Source: Gemmatimonadaceae bacterium (lineage in GTDB: Bacteria; Gemmatimonadota; Gemmatimonadetes; Gemmatimonadales; Gemmatimonadaceae). From it: a stretch of DNA of 42,691 bases. The stretch lies in NCBI GenBank assembly GCA_013361935.1, contig JABFXC010000153.1:1-42691 (forward strand). Direction: 5' to 3'. Below, piece after piece: positions 29,945 through 41,055 of the stretch (the stretch's first letter is position 1; every line of letters begins with the position of its first letter). A model generated the notes under the pieces. It was not told the origin of the DNA and made no database searches. It saw only the letters and a program-made list of their open reading frames with translations. Both the position numbers and the translations under genes were made by a program.

Positions 29945-31003
29945 TCAGAGCGTCACCCGCAGCGGAAGCGGCACCTCGCGGCCCGTCTTCGCCGACTCGT
30001 AGATCCCGAGGATGAGCTCGAGCGACTTGCGGCCGGCACGGCCGTCGGTGTCGGGCGTCGCTTCGCCGCGAAGCACCTTGAGCACGTTCCGGTAGTACGC
30101 CTCGTGGCCGAAGCCGTACACGTTGGGCGGGTTCGTCGTCGCGGCCTCGACGAGCTTGTCGTCGTCGTCGTAGTCGGCGAACTGCCAGGTCTCCACGCGG
30201 TTCACCGCGGTCCCGGAGATCTTCGCCGAGCCCTTCTCCCCGAGGATCGTGATCGATCCCTCGAGATTCTTCGGGTAGGTCAGCATCGTGACCTCGATGG
30301 TGCCGAGGGCGCCGTTGCGGAACTTCAGCACGGCGATCCCGGTGTCCTCGGCCTCGATGCGCCGCGCGAGGGTCGCGGTCTTCGCCAGGACGCTCTCGAC
30401 GGGGCCGACGAGCCACTGGATGAGATCCACGTAGTGCGACGCCTGGTTCATGAACGCGCCGCCGTCGAACTCCCAGGTGCCGCGCCAGGGCGCCTGGTCG
30501 TAGTACTCCTGCGGGCGCGTCCAGCGCACCGTCGTGTTCGCGAGATAGAGACGGCCGAAGCGACCCTTGTCGATCGCGCGCTTGAGGAGCTGGATGGGCG
30601 GATTGAGGCGGTTCTGCTTCACGACGAACAGATGGACGTCCGCCGCGTCGCAGGCCTGCACCAGCTCGTCGGCCGCGGCGAGCGAGATGGCCATCGGCTT
30701 CTCGGTGATGACGTGCTTGCCGAGCTTCGCGGCTATCTCCCCGAGCTGCGGGTGGAGCCCGGTCGGGGTGCAGATGGCGACCGCGTCGCAGGCGACGCCG
30801 TGGAGCATCTCCTCGTAGCTCGTGAACGCAGGGACGCCGTTCGCCTGCGCGGCGGCGCGCGCGCGATCCTCGACGACGTCGCAGACGGCGACGAGCTGCA
30901 GCCCGTCCACCTTCCGGTACGCGTCGAAGTGATTCACCGAGATGCGCCCGCACCCGACGAGCGCGATGCGGACGTCCCGGCCGGTGATCGCCTTGCTGGT
31001 CAT
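29945..31003 (-). CDS. wbpB: Gfo/Idh/MocA oxidoreductase (WbpB-like sugar 3-dehydrogenase)
   Basis: 352 residues. N-terminal Rossmann domain ([20 protein letters not shown]), the EKP motif ([11 protein letters not shown]) and C-terminal Gfo/Idh domain with the [22 protein letters not shown] region (split here only for length). In the P. aeruginosa wbp pathway the homologue oxidises the C3 hydroxyl of UDP-GlcNAcA. The ATG at 31003 overlaps the stop of wbpD as ATGA. The frame is open upstream to 31114 but there it crosses wbpD in another frame. Without the neighbours this would be called a general sugar oxidoreductase; the WbpD and WbpE partners make the WbpB reading likely. Confidence 0.88.
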   Translation of the reverse strand: MTSKAITGRDVRIALVGCGRISVNHFDAYRKVDGLQLVAVCDVVEDRARAAAQANGVPAFTSYEEMLHGVACDAVAICTPTGLHPQLGEIAAKLGKHVITEKPMAISLAAADELVQACDAADVHLFVVKQNRLNPPIQLLKRAIDKGRFGRLYLANTTVRWTRPQEYYDQAPWRGTWEFDGGAFMNQASHYVDLIQWLVGPVESVLAKTATLARRIEAEDTGIAVLKFRNGALGTIEVTMLTYPKNLEGSITILGEKGSAKISGTAVNRVETWQFADYDDDDKLVEAATTNPPNVYGFGHEAYYRNVLKVLRGEATPDTDGRAGRKSLELILGIYESAKTGREVPLPLRVTL

Positions 31004-31575
31004 CGCGTCTCCACGCGTCGAATTCCCTCTCCGGACCGCTCGTACGACGAGCCGCAGGCGGCGCAGGTTCCGACGCCGCTGTCGGGGAGGCGCTCCCCGC
31101 ACTGGCACATCCACCCATGGCGGCGCGCCGGCACGCCGACCATCAGCGCGTACGGAAGGACGTCGGCCGTCACCACCGCGCCGGCGCCGACGAACGAATA
31201 TTCGCCGAGCGTCACGCCGCAGACGATGGTCGCGTTCGCGCCGATGGAGGTGCCGCGCTTCACGAGCGTGCGCTTGTACTCGTTCTTCCGCGAGACGTGG
31301 CTGCGCGGATTGACCACGTTCGTGAACACCATCGAGGGGCCGCAGAACACGTCGTCCTCGAGCTCGACGCCTTCGTAGACGGAGACGTTGTTCTGGATCT
31401 TCACGTTGTCGCCGATGCGCGTGCCGGGCATGACGACGCAGTTCTGACCGAGGCTGCTCCGCTCGCCGATGACCGCGCCTGGCATGACGTGGCAGAAGTG
31501 CCAGACCTTCGTTCCCCTGCCGATCACCGCGCCGTCGTCGACGTACGCGGACTCGTGGACGAAGAAGTCGCTCAT
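31000..31575 (-). CDS. wbpD: UDP-sugar 3-N-acetyltransferase (WbpD-like, left-handed beta-helix)
   Basis: 191 residues, the size I recall for P. aeruginosa WbpD. Hexapeptide repeats ([63 protein letters not shown]) form a left-handed beta-helix. A C-terminal part with CQCGERL and [10 protein letters not shown] looks like a four-cysteine zinc ribbon. It acetylates the 3-amino sugar from WbpE using acetyl-CoA, giving UDP-2,3-diacetamido-glucuronate. Start ATG 31575 overlaps the carB stop as ATGA, and the stop overlaps wbpB. Family neighbours include other acyltransferases with similar folds, but size and partners are specific. Confidence 0.9.
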   Translation of the reverse strand: MSDFFVHESAYVDDGAVIGRGTKVWHFCHVMPGAVIGERSSLGQNCVVMPGTRIGDNVKIQNNVSVYEGVELEDDVFCGPSMVFTNVVNPRSHVSRKNEYKRTLVKRGTSIGANATIVCGVTLGEYSFVGAGAVVTADVLPYALMVGVPARRHGWMCQCGERLPDSGVGTCAACGSSYERSGEGIRRVETR

Positions 31576-34500
31576 CGTCCTCCGCGGGCCGGGGACGCGG
31601 CCTCGGCGATCATCGCGTGCCACTCCTGGAGGGGACGGACGGTCGTCTCGCGCGACCGCAGCGAGAGGATCGCGTCCGACGCCGCGCTCGCCGCGGAGAG
31701 CGTCGTCGTGTAGGCGATGCGGTGGCTGATCGCGCCCTGGCGGAGCGCGTAGTCGTCGTGCTGGGCGTGCTTGCCCAACGGCGTGTTGACGAGGAGCTGA
31801 ACCTGCCCGTTGACGATCATGTCGAGGCAGTTCGGCCGGCCCTCGTGCACCTTGAAGACGCGCTCGGCGGGGATGCCGCGGCCGCGCAGGTAGCGCGCGG
31901 TGCCCTCGGTGGCGAAGACGCGGAACCCCATCTCGTGGAAGCGCCGCGCGATCGGCGTCACCGTCGGCTTGTCGTGGTCGTTCACCGTGATGAGGATCGT
32001 TCCCTCGAGGGGGAGATCGTTCTGCGCCGCCGTCTGCGCCTTGGCGAACGCGCTTCCGAACGAATCGGAAAGGCCCATCACCTCGCCCGTCGACCGCATC
32101 TCGGGGCCGAGGATCGGGTCGGCCTCGCGGAACTTGTTGAAGGGGAAGACCGCCTCCTTCACGGCGACGAAGGGAGGGATGATCTCCTCGTGGAGGCCGA
32201 CGTCGTCGAGGGTCTCGCCGGCCATGACCCGCGCGGCGAGCGAGGCGAGGGGCACTCCGATCGTCTTCGACACGAAGGGGATGGTGCGGCTCGCCCGCGG
32301 GTTCACCTCGAGCACGTAGACGACGCCGTTCTTCACCGCGAACTGCACGTTGATCAGCCCGACCACGCCGAGCTTCTTCGCCAGCGCGACGGTGTGCGCT
32401 CGCATCGTCTCCAGATCGCGCTCGCCGATCAGGTACGGGGGGAGCACGCACGCGGAGTCGCCGGAGTGGATCCCGGCGTCCTCGATGTGCTGCATCACGC
32501 CGCCGATCACGACGTTCGTGCCGTCGGAGATCGCGTCGACGTCCGCCTCGAAGGCGTCCTCGAGGAAGCGATCGATGAGCACCGGCTTGTCCTCGGAGAC
32601 GCGCGCCGCGTACTGGAAGTAGTCGCGCAGCGACGGCTCGTCGTAGACGATCTGCATCGCGCGGCCGCCGAGCACGTACGAGGGACGCACGAGCACCGGA
32701 TAGCCGATGCGCTCCGCCGCGACCACGGCCTCGTCGAGACTCGTCGCTGTTCCGTTCGCCGGCTGCTCGATGCCGAGCTCGCGCGCGACCGCGTCGAAGC
32801 GCCGCCGGTCCTCGGCGATGTCGATCGCGTCGGGGGAGGTGCCGAGGATGCGCACGCCGGCCGCCGCGAGGGGACGCGTGAGCTTGAGCGGCGTCTGGCC
32901 GCCGAGCTGCACGATCACACCTTCGGGCTTCTCGCGCTCGACGATCTCGAGCACGTCCTCGAGGGTGAGCGGCTCGAAGTACAGCTTGTCGGAGATGTCG
33001 AAGTCGGTGGAGACGGTCTCGGGATTCGAGTTGATCATGATCGTCTCGTAGCCGCGATCGCGCAGCGCGAGCACCGCACGCACGCAGCAGTAGTCGAACT
33101 CGACGCCCTGCCCGATGCGATTCGGGCCGCTTCCGAGGATGACGATCGACTTTCGCCCGCTGCGCGGCGCCTCGCTCTCCTCGTCGTACGAGCCGTAGAG
33201 GTACGGCGTCGCCGAGGGAAACTCGCCCGCGCAGGTGTCGACCATCTTGTAGGCCGGGCGCACGCCGAGCGTCCAGCGGCGGCGTCGCACCTGGTCCTCG
33301 GTCTCGTCGCGGAGCTCGGCGAGCTGGCGATCGGAGAAGCCCATGCGCTTCATCTCGCGCAGCGTCGCCGCGCCCTCGTCGCCGCTCGTCGCGTAGCTGC
33401 GTTCCGCGCCGACGAGCTCGCGCATCTGCTCGAGGAACCAGGGATCGATCCCCGTCATCTCGTGGAGCGCCTCGACGGCGATCCCCGCCTCGATCCCGCG
33501 CTTGAGCTGGAAGACGCGCTCGGGCGTCGGCTGGCGAAGCGCGCCCTTCAGCGCGTCGATCGTGTCGTCGGCCAGACGGTCATCCACCGGGCGCGCGCCG
33601 ACGGTCCAGCCGTAGCGTCCCGTCTCGGTCGCGCGGAGCGCCTTCTGGAACGCTTCCTTGAACGTGCGGCCGATGGCCATCGACTCGCCGACGGATTTCA
33701 TCTGCGTCGTGAGGCGCGGGCTCGCGCTCGGGAACTTCTCGAAGGCGAAGCGCGGCACCTTCACGACGACGTAGTCGAGCACCGGCTCGAACGAGGCCGG
33801 CGTCGTCTTCGTGATGTCGTTGGTGATCTCGTCGAGCCGATACCCCACGGCGAGCTTCGTCCCGATGCGCGCGATCGGGAAGCCGGTCGCCTTCGACGCG
33901 AGCGCCGAGGAGCGCGAGACGCGCGGGTTCATCTCGATGACGAGCATCTCGCCGTCGGCGGGATTGATCGCGAACTGGATGTTGCACCCGCCCGCGTCGA
34001 CGCCGACGACGCGGATCACCGCGAGCGCGGCGTCGCGCATCACCTGGTACTCGCGGTCGGTGAGCGTCATCGCCGGCGCGACGGTGATCGAGTCGCCGGT
34101 GTGGACGCCCATCGGATCGATGTTCTCGATCGAGCAGACGATGACCGCGTTGTCCTCGTGATCGCGCATCACCTCGAGCTCGAACTCCTTCCAGCCGATC
34201 ACGCTGCGCTCGATGAGCACCTCGCCGACCGGGGAGAGGTCGAGCCCGCGGCGCACGATCTCCTCGAACTCCTCGCGGTTGTAGGCGATGCCGCCGCCCG
34301 TACCGCCGAGCGTGAAGGAGGGACGGATGATCGCGGGAAAGCTCGTCAGATCGAGGAGCTTGAGCGCGTCGTCCCAGGTCTTCGCGATCCCGCCGGTCGG
34401 CACCGCGAGCCCGATGCGCTTCATCGCCTCGGCGAAGAGACGGCGGTCCTCGGCGATGGCGATGGCATTCGCGCTCGCGCCGATCAGCTCGACGCCGTGC

Positions 34501-34812
34501 TTCTCGAGGACCCCGCTCTCGGCGAGCTCCATCGCGACGTTCAGCGCGGTCTGCCCGCCCATGGTCGGGAGGAGCGCGTCCGGCTTCTCCCGCTCGATGA
34601 TCTTCTCGATGTACTCCGCCGTCACCGGCTCGACGTAGGTCCGATCCGCGAACTCGGGATCGGTCATGATCGTCGCCGGGTTGGAGTTCACGAGGATGAC
34701 CTCGAACCCTTCCTCGCGCAGCGCTTTCGCCGCCTGGGTGCCGGAGTAGTCGAACTCCGCGGCCTGGCCGATGATGATCGGGCCGGAGCCGATGAGGAGG
34801 ATGCGATGGAGG

Positions 34813-34829
<17 letters not shown>
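31572..34829 (-). CDS. carB: carbamoyl-phosphate synthase large subunit
   Basis: 1085 residues, normal length. It makes carbamoyl phosphate from bicarbonate, two ATP and ammonia delivered by CarA, for pyrimidine and arginine synthesis. Two homologous ATP-grasp halves are clear: [20 protein letters not shown] at the start and [19 protein letters not shown] near residue 565. [19 protein letters not shown] and [15 protein letters not shown] are the corresponding metal-binding segments. The C-terminal MGS-like regulatory domain ([20 protein letters not shown]) follows. The small subunit carA is not adjacent. Oddly, it lies between rmd and wbpD in a sugar operon, overlapping rmd by 17 bases and wbpD by four, so it is probably transcribed with them. 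Confidence 0.97.
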
Positions 34830-36773
<1,944 letters not shown>

Positions 36774-36824
36774 TTACGAGACGTGGTCAGGAAAAGAGAG
36801 GCGGCCGGCGTGCTGCATGGCGCG

Positions 36825-36853
36825 AAAAAGGGGAGCTAGACAATAGCTCCCCT
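36825..36853 (-). terminator. rho-independent terminator after rpmB
   Basis: Perfect 10-bp stem (36829-36838, 36844-36853) with five-base loop GACAA, followed on the minus strand by TTTTT. It stands 29 bases past the rpmB stop, ending the rpoA-rplQ-rpmB transcript and separating it from gmd. This is the clearest intrinsic terminator in the window. Confidence 0.92.
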
Positions 36854-36881
36854 CTCGTCGCCGCGGCCAGCCGAGGGCTCG

Positions 36882-37100
36882 TCAGGCAACGCGCGAGGCA
36901 CGAGGCGCGCGCGCCACCTTGTTCGCGGCGAGGCAGCGGGTGCAGACCTTCACCTTCGTGATCTTGCCGTCGATGAGGGTGCGCACGACCTGGAGGTTCG
37001 GCTTCCAGGTGCGGCGCGTCTTGTTGTTCGCGTGCGAGACGTTGTTGCCGAAGGCGACGCCCTTGTCGCACGAGTAGCAACGATTGCGCTGAATGGCCAT
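36882..37100 (-). CDS. rpmB: 50S ribosomal protein L28
   Basis: 72 residues, [19 protein letters not shown] then [17 protein letters not shown], the L28 signature, and CTRCLAANK. The C..C pairs (CYSC, CTRC) mark a zinc-binding L28 form. Bound to 23S rRNA in the large subunit. It lies three bases after rplQ and before a strong terminator, so it ends the rpoA-rplQ-rpmB unit; in many bacteria rpmB sits elsewhere, beside rpmG. Confidence 0.97.
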   Translation of the reverse strand: MAIQRNRCYSCDKGVAFGNNVSHANNKTRRTWKPNLQVVRTLIDGKITKVKVCTRCLAANKVARAPRASRVA

Positions 37101-37103
37101 TGG

Positions 37104-37460
37104 TCAGCCCTCGATCAGTTCGATGCGCGCCAGCTCGGCGCCGTCACCCTTGCGGTGACCGGTCTTGAGGATGCGGGTGTAGCCGCCCTTGCGGTTGGCG
37201 AACTTCGGCCCGATCTCCTGGAACAGCTTGTCGCTGATCGCCCGCTGCTGCACGTGGCGACCGGCGAGCCGGCGCGCGTGGAGCGTGCCGTCCTTCGCCT
37301 TCGTGATCAGCTTCTCGACGAAGGGGCGGAGCTCCTTCGCCTTCGCTTCCGTGGTCTCGATCGCGCCGTGCTGCAACAGCGACTGCGCGAGGTTGCGCAT
37401 CAGGGCGAGCTTCTGCTCGCTCGTCCGACGCAGCTGGCGTCCGGCCTTGGCGTGCCGCAT
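37104..37460 (-). CDS. rplQ: 50S ribosomal protein L17
   Basis: 118 residues. Starts MRHAKAGRQLRRTSEQKLAL, followed by RNLAQSLLQHGAIETTEAKA and KLITKAKDG, typical of L17, which lies near the exit tunnel of the large subunit. AGGAG stands seven bases before the ATG at 37460. It follows rpoA by four bases, the usual order in bacteria. The open frame upstream of the ATG is not family-like. Confidence 0.97.
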   Translation of the reverse strand: MRHAKAGRQLRRTSEQKLALMRNLAQSLLQHGAIETTEAKAKELRPFVEKLITKAKDGTLHARRLAGRHVQQRAISDKLFQEIGPKFANRKGGYTRILKTGHRKGDGAELARIELIEG

Positions 37461-37464
37461 TGAA

Positions 37465-38541
37465 CTACTCCTGTTCCGGTTCGTCGTCCGGAGCGGCGGC
37501 GGCGGCTCGGCTCGGCGGCGTGCCCCAATCGAGCACCCGCACGCCCTCACCGTTCTCGTCGTACCGCATCCCGAAATTCAATCCCTCACGCTCGAGGAGA
37601 TCGGCGATCTCCTGGAGCGACTTCTTGCCGAAGTTCTTGACCTGCAGGATCTGGCTCTCCGTCTGCCGGACGAGATCGCCCAGCGTGCGGATGTTGGAGT
37701 TCTTCAGGCTGTTGACCGAGCGGACCGAGAGCTCGAGGTCGTCGATCGGCGTGCGGAGGACGGTGGCGAGCCGGGTACCGTCCCCACTGCCCGCGCCCTC
37801 GCCCGCCATGAGCGGAGCGGAGGAGTGCGAGCCGAACTCCACGAAGTACTGGAAGTGCGTCTGTGCGAGGGCGGCGGCGTAGCTGACCGCCTCCTGCGGC
37901 GTGATCGTACCGTTCGTCTCGACGGTGAGCGTGAGGCGATCGTAGTCGGTGCGCTGGCCGACGCGGGTCTCGGCGACCGCGAAGTTCGCGCGGCGCACCG
38001 GGTTGTAGATCGAGTCGATGCGGACGAGATCGACCGGGAGGCCGCGATCGAGCGGATGCTGATCCGACTCGACGTAGCCGCGGCCCTTGTTCACGTAGAG
38101 CTCGACACTGAGGTCGCGATCGTCCTGGAGGGTGAGGATGTGGTGCTCGCGATCGAGCACGCGCACGCCGCCGGACTCCAGGATGTCGCCGGCCGTGACC
38201 GGGCCCGCGTCGGACTTCGTGATGCGAAGGACCGCATCCTCGACGTCGTCGGACATCGAGAGAGTGAGGTTCTTCAGGTTGCCGATGATCTGGTGGACGT
38301 CCTCGACGACGCCGGGGATCGTCTGGTGCTCGTGGACGACGCCGTCGATGCGGAAGCCCCACACCGCCGCGCCGCGGAGCGACGAGAGCAGCATGCGACG
38401 CATCGCGTTGCCGAGGGTGTGGCCGAAGCCGCGCTCCAGCGGCTGGAGCCGGAACTCGGCGACGTTCGGGTTGTCGTCGCGGGTGGTTGCTTCTACGAGC
38501 TGCGGGCGAACCAGCCCGCGGAGATCGATCGTCTGCGCCAT
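37465..38541 (-). CDS. rpoA: RNA polymerase alpha subunit
   Basis: 358 residues. N-terminal dimerisation domain (RGFGHTLGNAMRRMLLSSL is the alpha signature) and C-terminal domain with LKNSNIRTLGDLVRQTE and ILQVKNFGKKSLQEI, the helix-hairpin-helix that binds UP-element DNA and activators. The tail is Ala/Asp/Glu-rich. The ATG at 38541 precedes MAQTIDLRGLVRPQLVEA, the usual N-terminus. Unlike the common rpsMKD-rpoA layout with tight spacing, 211 bases separate it from rpsD and contain hairpins, which suggests its own promoter or an attenuator. rplQ and rpmB follow closely. Confidence 0.97.
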   Translation of the reverse strand: MAQTIDLRGLVRPQLVEATTRDDNPNVAEFRLQPLERGFGHTLGNAMRRMLLSSLRGAAVWGFRIDGVVHEHQTIPGVVEDVHQIIGNLKNLTLSMSDDVEDAVLRITKSDAGPVTAGDILESGGVRVLDREHHILTLQDDRDLSVELYVNKGRGYVESDQHPLDRGLPVDLVRIDSIYNPVRRANFAVAETRVGQRTDYDRLTLTVETNGTITPQEAVSYAAALAQTHFQYFVEFGSHSSAPLMAGEGAGSGDGTRLATVLRTPIDDLELSVRSVNSLKNSNIRTLGDLVRQTESQILQVKNFGKKSLQEIADLLEREGLNFGMRYDENGEGVRVLDWGTPPSRAAAAAPDDEPEQE

Positions 38542-38564
38542 TGTGTCTTCAATCCTCGTTGGTC

Positions 38565-38586
38565 TCACCGGAGAATCGCCCGGTGA
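38565..38586. other. short hairpin in the rpoA leader
   Basis: TCACCGG (38565-38571) and CCGGTGA (38580-38586) form a 7-bp stem with an 8-base loop, starting 24 bases upstream of the rpoA ATG. This could be a regulatory leader structure or chance in GC-rich DNA. Confidence 0.3.
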
Positions 38587-38681
38587 CGCCCTGCCCCGCC
38601 CCTGACGCGCGGCAGGCTCGTATGGGAGCCAGGGTCCCGACCGCGGCGCGCGAGCGCCGCTGCACTTCCATTTCATTCGAA

Positions 38682-38709
38682 CGCGGGCGCGGTTGTCGCC
38701 GCGCCCGCG
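38682..38709 (-). terminator. GC-rich hairpin in the rpsD-rpoA gap
   Basis: Perfect 11-bp stem, CGCGGGCGCGG (38682-38692) with CCGCGCCCGCG (38699-38709), six-base loop. It lies 44 bases after the rpsD stop and 141 bases before rpoA. Only a weak T-content follows on the minus strand (TTCGAATG), so it may be a partial terminator, an attenuator or a protein-binding leader structure. Ribosomal protein S4 regulates the alpha operon in some bacteria, but no S4 site can be claimed here. Confidence 0.5.
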
Positions 38710-38730
38710 GTTCGTACGTGCCGGTTGCCC

Positions 38731-38751
38731 GGTACCGGGTACCGGGTACCC
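38731..38751. repeat. short tandem repeat of GGTACCG
   Basis: Three 7-base units, two GGTACCG followed by GGTACCC, end one base from the rpsD stop codon at 38753. Each unit has the palindrome GGTACC. It is not inside a gene; the repeat number may vary between strains. No function can be given. Confidence 0.75.
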
Positions 38752-38752
38752 G

Positions 38753-39388
38753 TTACTTCGAGTACAGCTCGACGACCAGCTGTTCCTGGGCGGCGATCGG
38801 GATGTTCGGGCGCGTGGGGCGCTCGAGCATGCGGCCGCTGAAGGTCGTCTTGTCCACGGCGATCCAGGAGAGGGGCGCGCCGCGCGAGGCCTGATCCATC
38901 GCGGCCTGCACCGACGCCTGCTCGCGCGACTTCATGCGCACGCGCACTTCCTCGCCCGGGCCCACCAGGTAGCTCGGGATGTCCACCGTCTTGCCGCCGA
39001 TCTCGACGTGGCGGTGACGGATCAGCTGGCGCGCGGCCTTGCGGCTCGCGGCGAAGCCCATCCGGTAGACGATGTTGTCGAGCCGGCTCTCGAGAGCGGC
39101 GAGGAGGTTGTGACCCGTGATGCCTGGAAGGGTCGTCACCTTCTCGAAGGTGTTGCGGAACTGCCCCTCGCTGATGCCGTAGATGCGCTTGATCTTCTGC
39201 TTCTCACGGAGCTGCTTGCTGTACTCCGAGGCCTTCCGGCGGCGCGCCGTCGCCTGGCCATGCTGGCCGGGGGCGTACGGACGACGCTCGACGGGGCACT
39301 TCTCCGTGAAGCACTTCTGCCCCTTGAGGAAGAGCTTCGTTCCCTCGCGGCGGCACTGCTTGCAGCTCGCGCCAGTATAGCGGCCCAT
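38753..39388 (-). CDS. rpsD: 30S ribosomal protein S4
   Basis: 211 residues. Early 30S assembly protein binding 16S rRNA. The N-terminus carries the zinc-type cysteines C9, C12, C26 and C31 (SCKQCRREG ... KCFTEKCPV), so this is the C+ form of S4. The S4 RNA-binding domain follows: LESRLDNIVYRMGFAASRK, RQLIRHRHVEI. It starts two bases after the rpsK stop. The promoter is upstream at rpmJ; rpoA is separated by a hairpin-rich gap. Confidence 0.97.
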   Translation of the reverse strand: MGRYTGASCKQCRREGTKLFLKGQKCFTEKCPVERRPYAPGQHGQATARRRKASEYSKQLREKQKIKRIYGISEGQFRNTFEKVTTLPGITGHNLLAALESRLDNIVYRMGFAASRKAARQLIRHRHVEIGGKTVDIPSYLVGPGEEVRVRMKSREQASVQAAMDQASRGAPLSWIAVDKTTFSGRMLERPTRPNIPIAAQEQLVVELYSK

Positions 39389-39390
39389 GG

Positions 39391-39768
39391 TCAGACCCTC
39401 CGGCGCTTCGGGGGACGGCAGCCGTTGTGCGGAATCGGCGTGACGTCCTTGATCGACTTGACCTGGAGGCCGGCGGCGGCAAGCGCCTGGATGGCCGACT
39501 CGCGGCCGCTCCCCGGACCCTGCACGCGCACGTGCACGCGGCGGACGCCCTGGCTCATCGCCTCGCGCGCCGCCTGCTCCGCCGCGACCGTGGCCGCGAA
39601 CGGGGTCGACTTCTTGGAGCCCTTGAACTGGGCCTTCCCCGACGAGCCCCAGGCCACCGCGTTCCCGCGGGGGTCGGTGATCGTGATGATCGTATTGTTG
39701 AAGGTCGCGTTGACGTGGGCGACGCCTTCCGCCTCGATCACGCGCTTGCTCTTCTTCGCAGTCGCCAT
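39391..39768 (-). CDS. rpsK: 30S ribosomal protein S11
   Basis: 125 residues. [56 protein letters not shown] and [15 protein letters not shown] are the standard S11 blocks. It lies in the 30S platform near the mRNA exit. Four bases separate it from rpsM upstream, and two from rpsD downstream. Confidence 0.98.
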   Translation of the reverse strand: MATAKKSKRVIEAEGVAHVNATFNNTIITITDPRGNAVAWGSSGKAQFKGSKKSTPFAATVAAEQAAREAMSQGVRRVHVRVQGPGSGRESAIQALAAAGLQVKSIKDVTPIPHNGCRPPKRRRV

Positions 39769-39772
39769 ACGC

Positions 39773-40150
39773 CTACTTGGTTACCTTCTTCTTGCCGGCA
39801 ATCGCCCGGCGCGGTCCCTTCTTGGTGCGGGCGTTCGTGTGCGTCCGCTGCCCGCGCACGGGAAGGCCCCGGCGGTGACGGATGCCGCGATACGACCCGA
39901 TGTCCATCAGTCGCTTGATGTTCATCGCGATCTCGGTGCGAAGCGCACCCTCGACGCGAACATCACGCTCGATCGCCTGACGGAGCTTGTTGACGTCGGC
40001 CTCGCTCAGGTCGCGGATCCGCTGCGTCGCATTCACCCCGGTCTTCTCGAGGATGGTCTGCGCGGTCTTCCGCCCGATGCCGAAAATGTACGTGAGGCCG
40101 ATCTCAACCTTCTTGTCTCGCGGGAGATCGACGCCGGCAATACGCGCCAT
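39773..40150 (-). CDS. rpsM: 30S ribosomal protein S13
   Basis: 125 residues. [52 protein letters not shown] and [15 protein letters not shown] are the S13 signature, with a basic C-terminal tail reaching the P-site tRNA. It follows rpmJ with two bases between stop and ATG and is followed by rpsK, a conserved order. Confidence 0.98.
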   Translation of the reverse strand: MARIAGVDLPRDKKVEIGLTYIFGIGRKTAQTILEKTGVNATQRIRDLSEADVNKLRQAIERDVRVEGALRTEIAMNIKRLMDIGSYRGIRHRRGLPVRGQRTHTNARTKKGPRRAIAGKKKVTK

Positions 40151-40152
40151 AA

Positions 40153-40269
40153 TTAGCCCTGACGCTGCTTGTGCTTGGGATTGCGCTTGCAGATGATGCG
40201 AGTCACGCCGTCGCGCTTGACGACCTTGCAGTGCTCACAAATCGGCTTCACGCTGCTACGAACTTTCAC
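40153..40269 (-). CDS. rpmJ: 50S ribosomal protein L36
   Basis: 38 residues, read directly from the minus strand: GTG 40269, TAA 40153-40155. It begins [15 protein letters not shown] and ends [10 protein letters not shown], the L36 signature, with zinc ligands C11, C14, C27 and H33. This is the C+ (zinc) form. A GGAG stands five bases before the GTG. It opens the run rpmJ-rpsM-rpsK-rpsD. infA and secY, often just upstream, are not here: pyrF precedes it, so this ribosomal block has its own promoter. Confidence 0.96.
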   Translation of the reverse strand: MKVRSSVKPICEHCKVVKRDGVTRIICKRNPKHKQRQG

Positions 40270-40314
40270 GGGAGCTCCGGGTCCAGATTCTGTCCACTTC
40301 ACGGGCAGACACGT

Positions 40315-40343
40315 ATGCTAATGGGCTCGACCACAGCACGCAA
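40315..40343 (-). promoter_or_regulatory. likely sigma-70-type promoter of the rpmJ operon
   Basis: On the minus strand TTGCGT (40343-40338) and TAGCAT (40320-40315) are separated by exactly 17 bases, 4/6 match at -10 and 3/6 at -35. It lies about 46 bases before the rpmJ start and within the 93-base gap after pyrF. The predicted transcript would have a leader of roughly 40 bases. No intrinsic terminator for pyrF is seen between 40344 and 40362. Confidence 0.55.
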
Positions 40344-40362
40344 GTCAGCCACGTGACGATTC

Positions 40363-41055
40363 TTAGGGTGCGTCGAGCTCGGAGCGCACCCGGGCCATCG
40401 CCGCGACGGGGTCCGCGGCGGCGGTCACCGCCCTTCCGAGCACGATGTACCGGGCCCCCGCCCGCGCTGCCTCCCGCGGCCCCATCACCCGCGCCTGGTC
40501 GTGGGTGGCGCCCCCCGCGAGCCGGATCCCCGGGACCAGCGGCGCGAGGCGCTCTCCGTGGACGGCGCGAACGGCAGCCAGCTCGTGGCCGCTGCAGACG
40601 ACCCCGTGCGCCCCCGCCGCGGCCGCGATCTCGGCGAGTCGCACCACCTCGCTCTCGACTGAAACGACCTCGCGCCCCCACGCGCGCCCCAGCGCCCCGG
40701 CGTCCAGGGAGGTCAGAACGGTCACCGCGAGCACACCGCATCCGGCGCCCGCGCCCTCCACCGCCGCGCGGACCATCTCCTCCCCTCCCCCCGCGTGCAC
40801 GGTGAGCAGCCGGACGTCCAGCGCGGCGGCCGCCGCCGCGCCCTGCCGCACGGTGTTCGGGATGTCGTGCAGCTTCAGGTCGAGGAACACCTCGCACCCT
40901 GACGCACGAAGCTCGCGCACGACCGCGGGCCCTTCGCGCGTGAAGAGCTCGCTCCCCACCTTGTAGAACCGGCACGCGTCGCCAAGCCGCGCGACGAGCG
41001 CCATCGCCTCGGCGAGGGAAGCGACGTCGAGCGCGACGATCGGGATGGCGGTCAC
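40363..41055 (-). CDS. pyrF: orotidine 5'-phosphate decarboxylase
   Basis: 230 residues. It converts OMP to UMP, the last step of de novo UMP synthesis. Barrel enzyme with the active-site motif FLDLKLHDIPNTV (Asp-x-Lys-x-x-Asp), an N-terminal IVALDV and the C-terminal PGIRLAGGATHDQARV and RYIVLGRAVTAA phosphate-binding segments. Start GTG 41055 overlaps the pyrD stop as GTGA; the open frame upstream to 41112 is not family-like. It is the last gene before the ribosomal block. Confidence 0.96.
   Translation of the reverse strand: MTAIPIVALDVASLAEAMALVARLGDACRFYKVGSELFTREGPAVVRELRASGCEVFLDLKLHDIPNTVRQGAAAAAALDVRLLTVHAGGGEEMVRAAVEGAGAGCGVLAVTVLTSLDAGALGRAWGREVVSVESEVVRLAEIAAAAGAHGVVCSGHELAAVRAVHGERLAPLVPGIRLAGGATHDQARVMGPREAARAGARYIVLGRAVTAAADPVAAMARVRSELDAP

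Noticed and set aside
38731..38751. CRISPR-like or satellite array
   Set aside because: Only three 7-base units with no spacers; too short for an array and reported only as a small tandem repeat.
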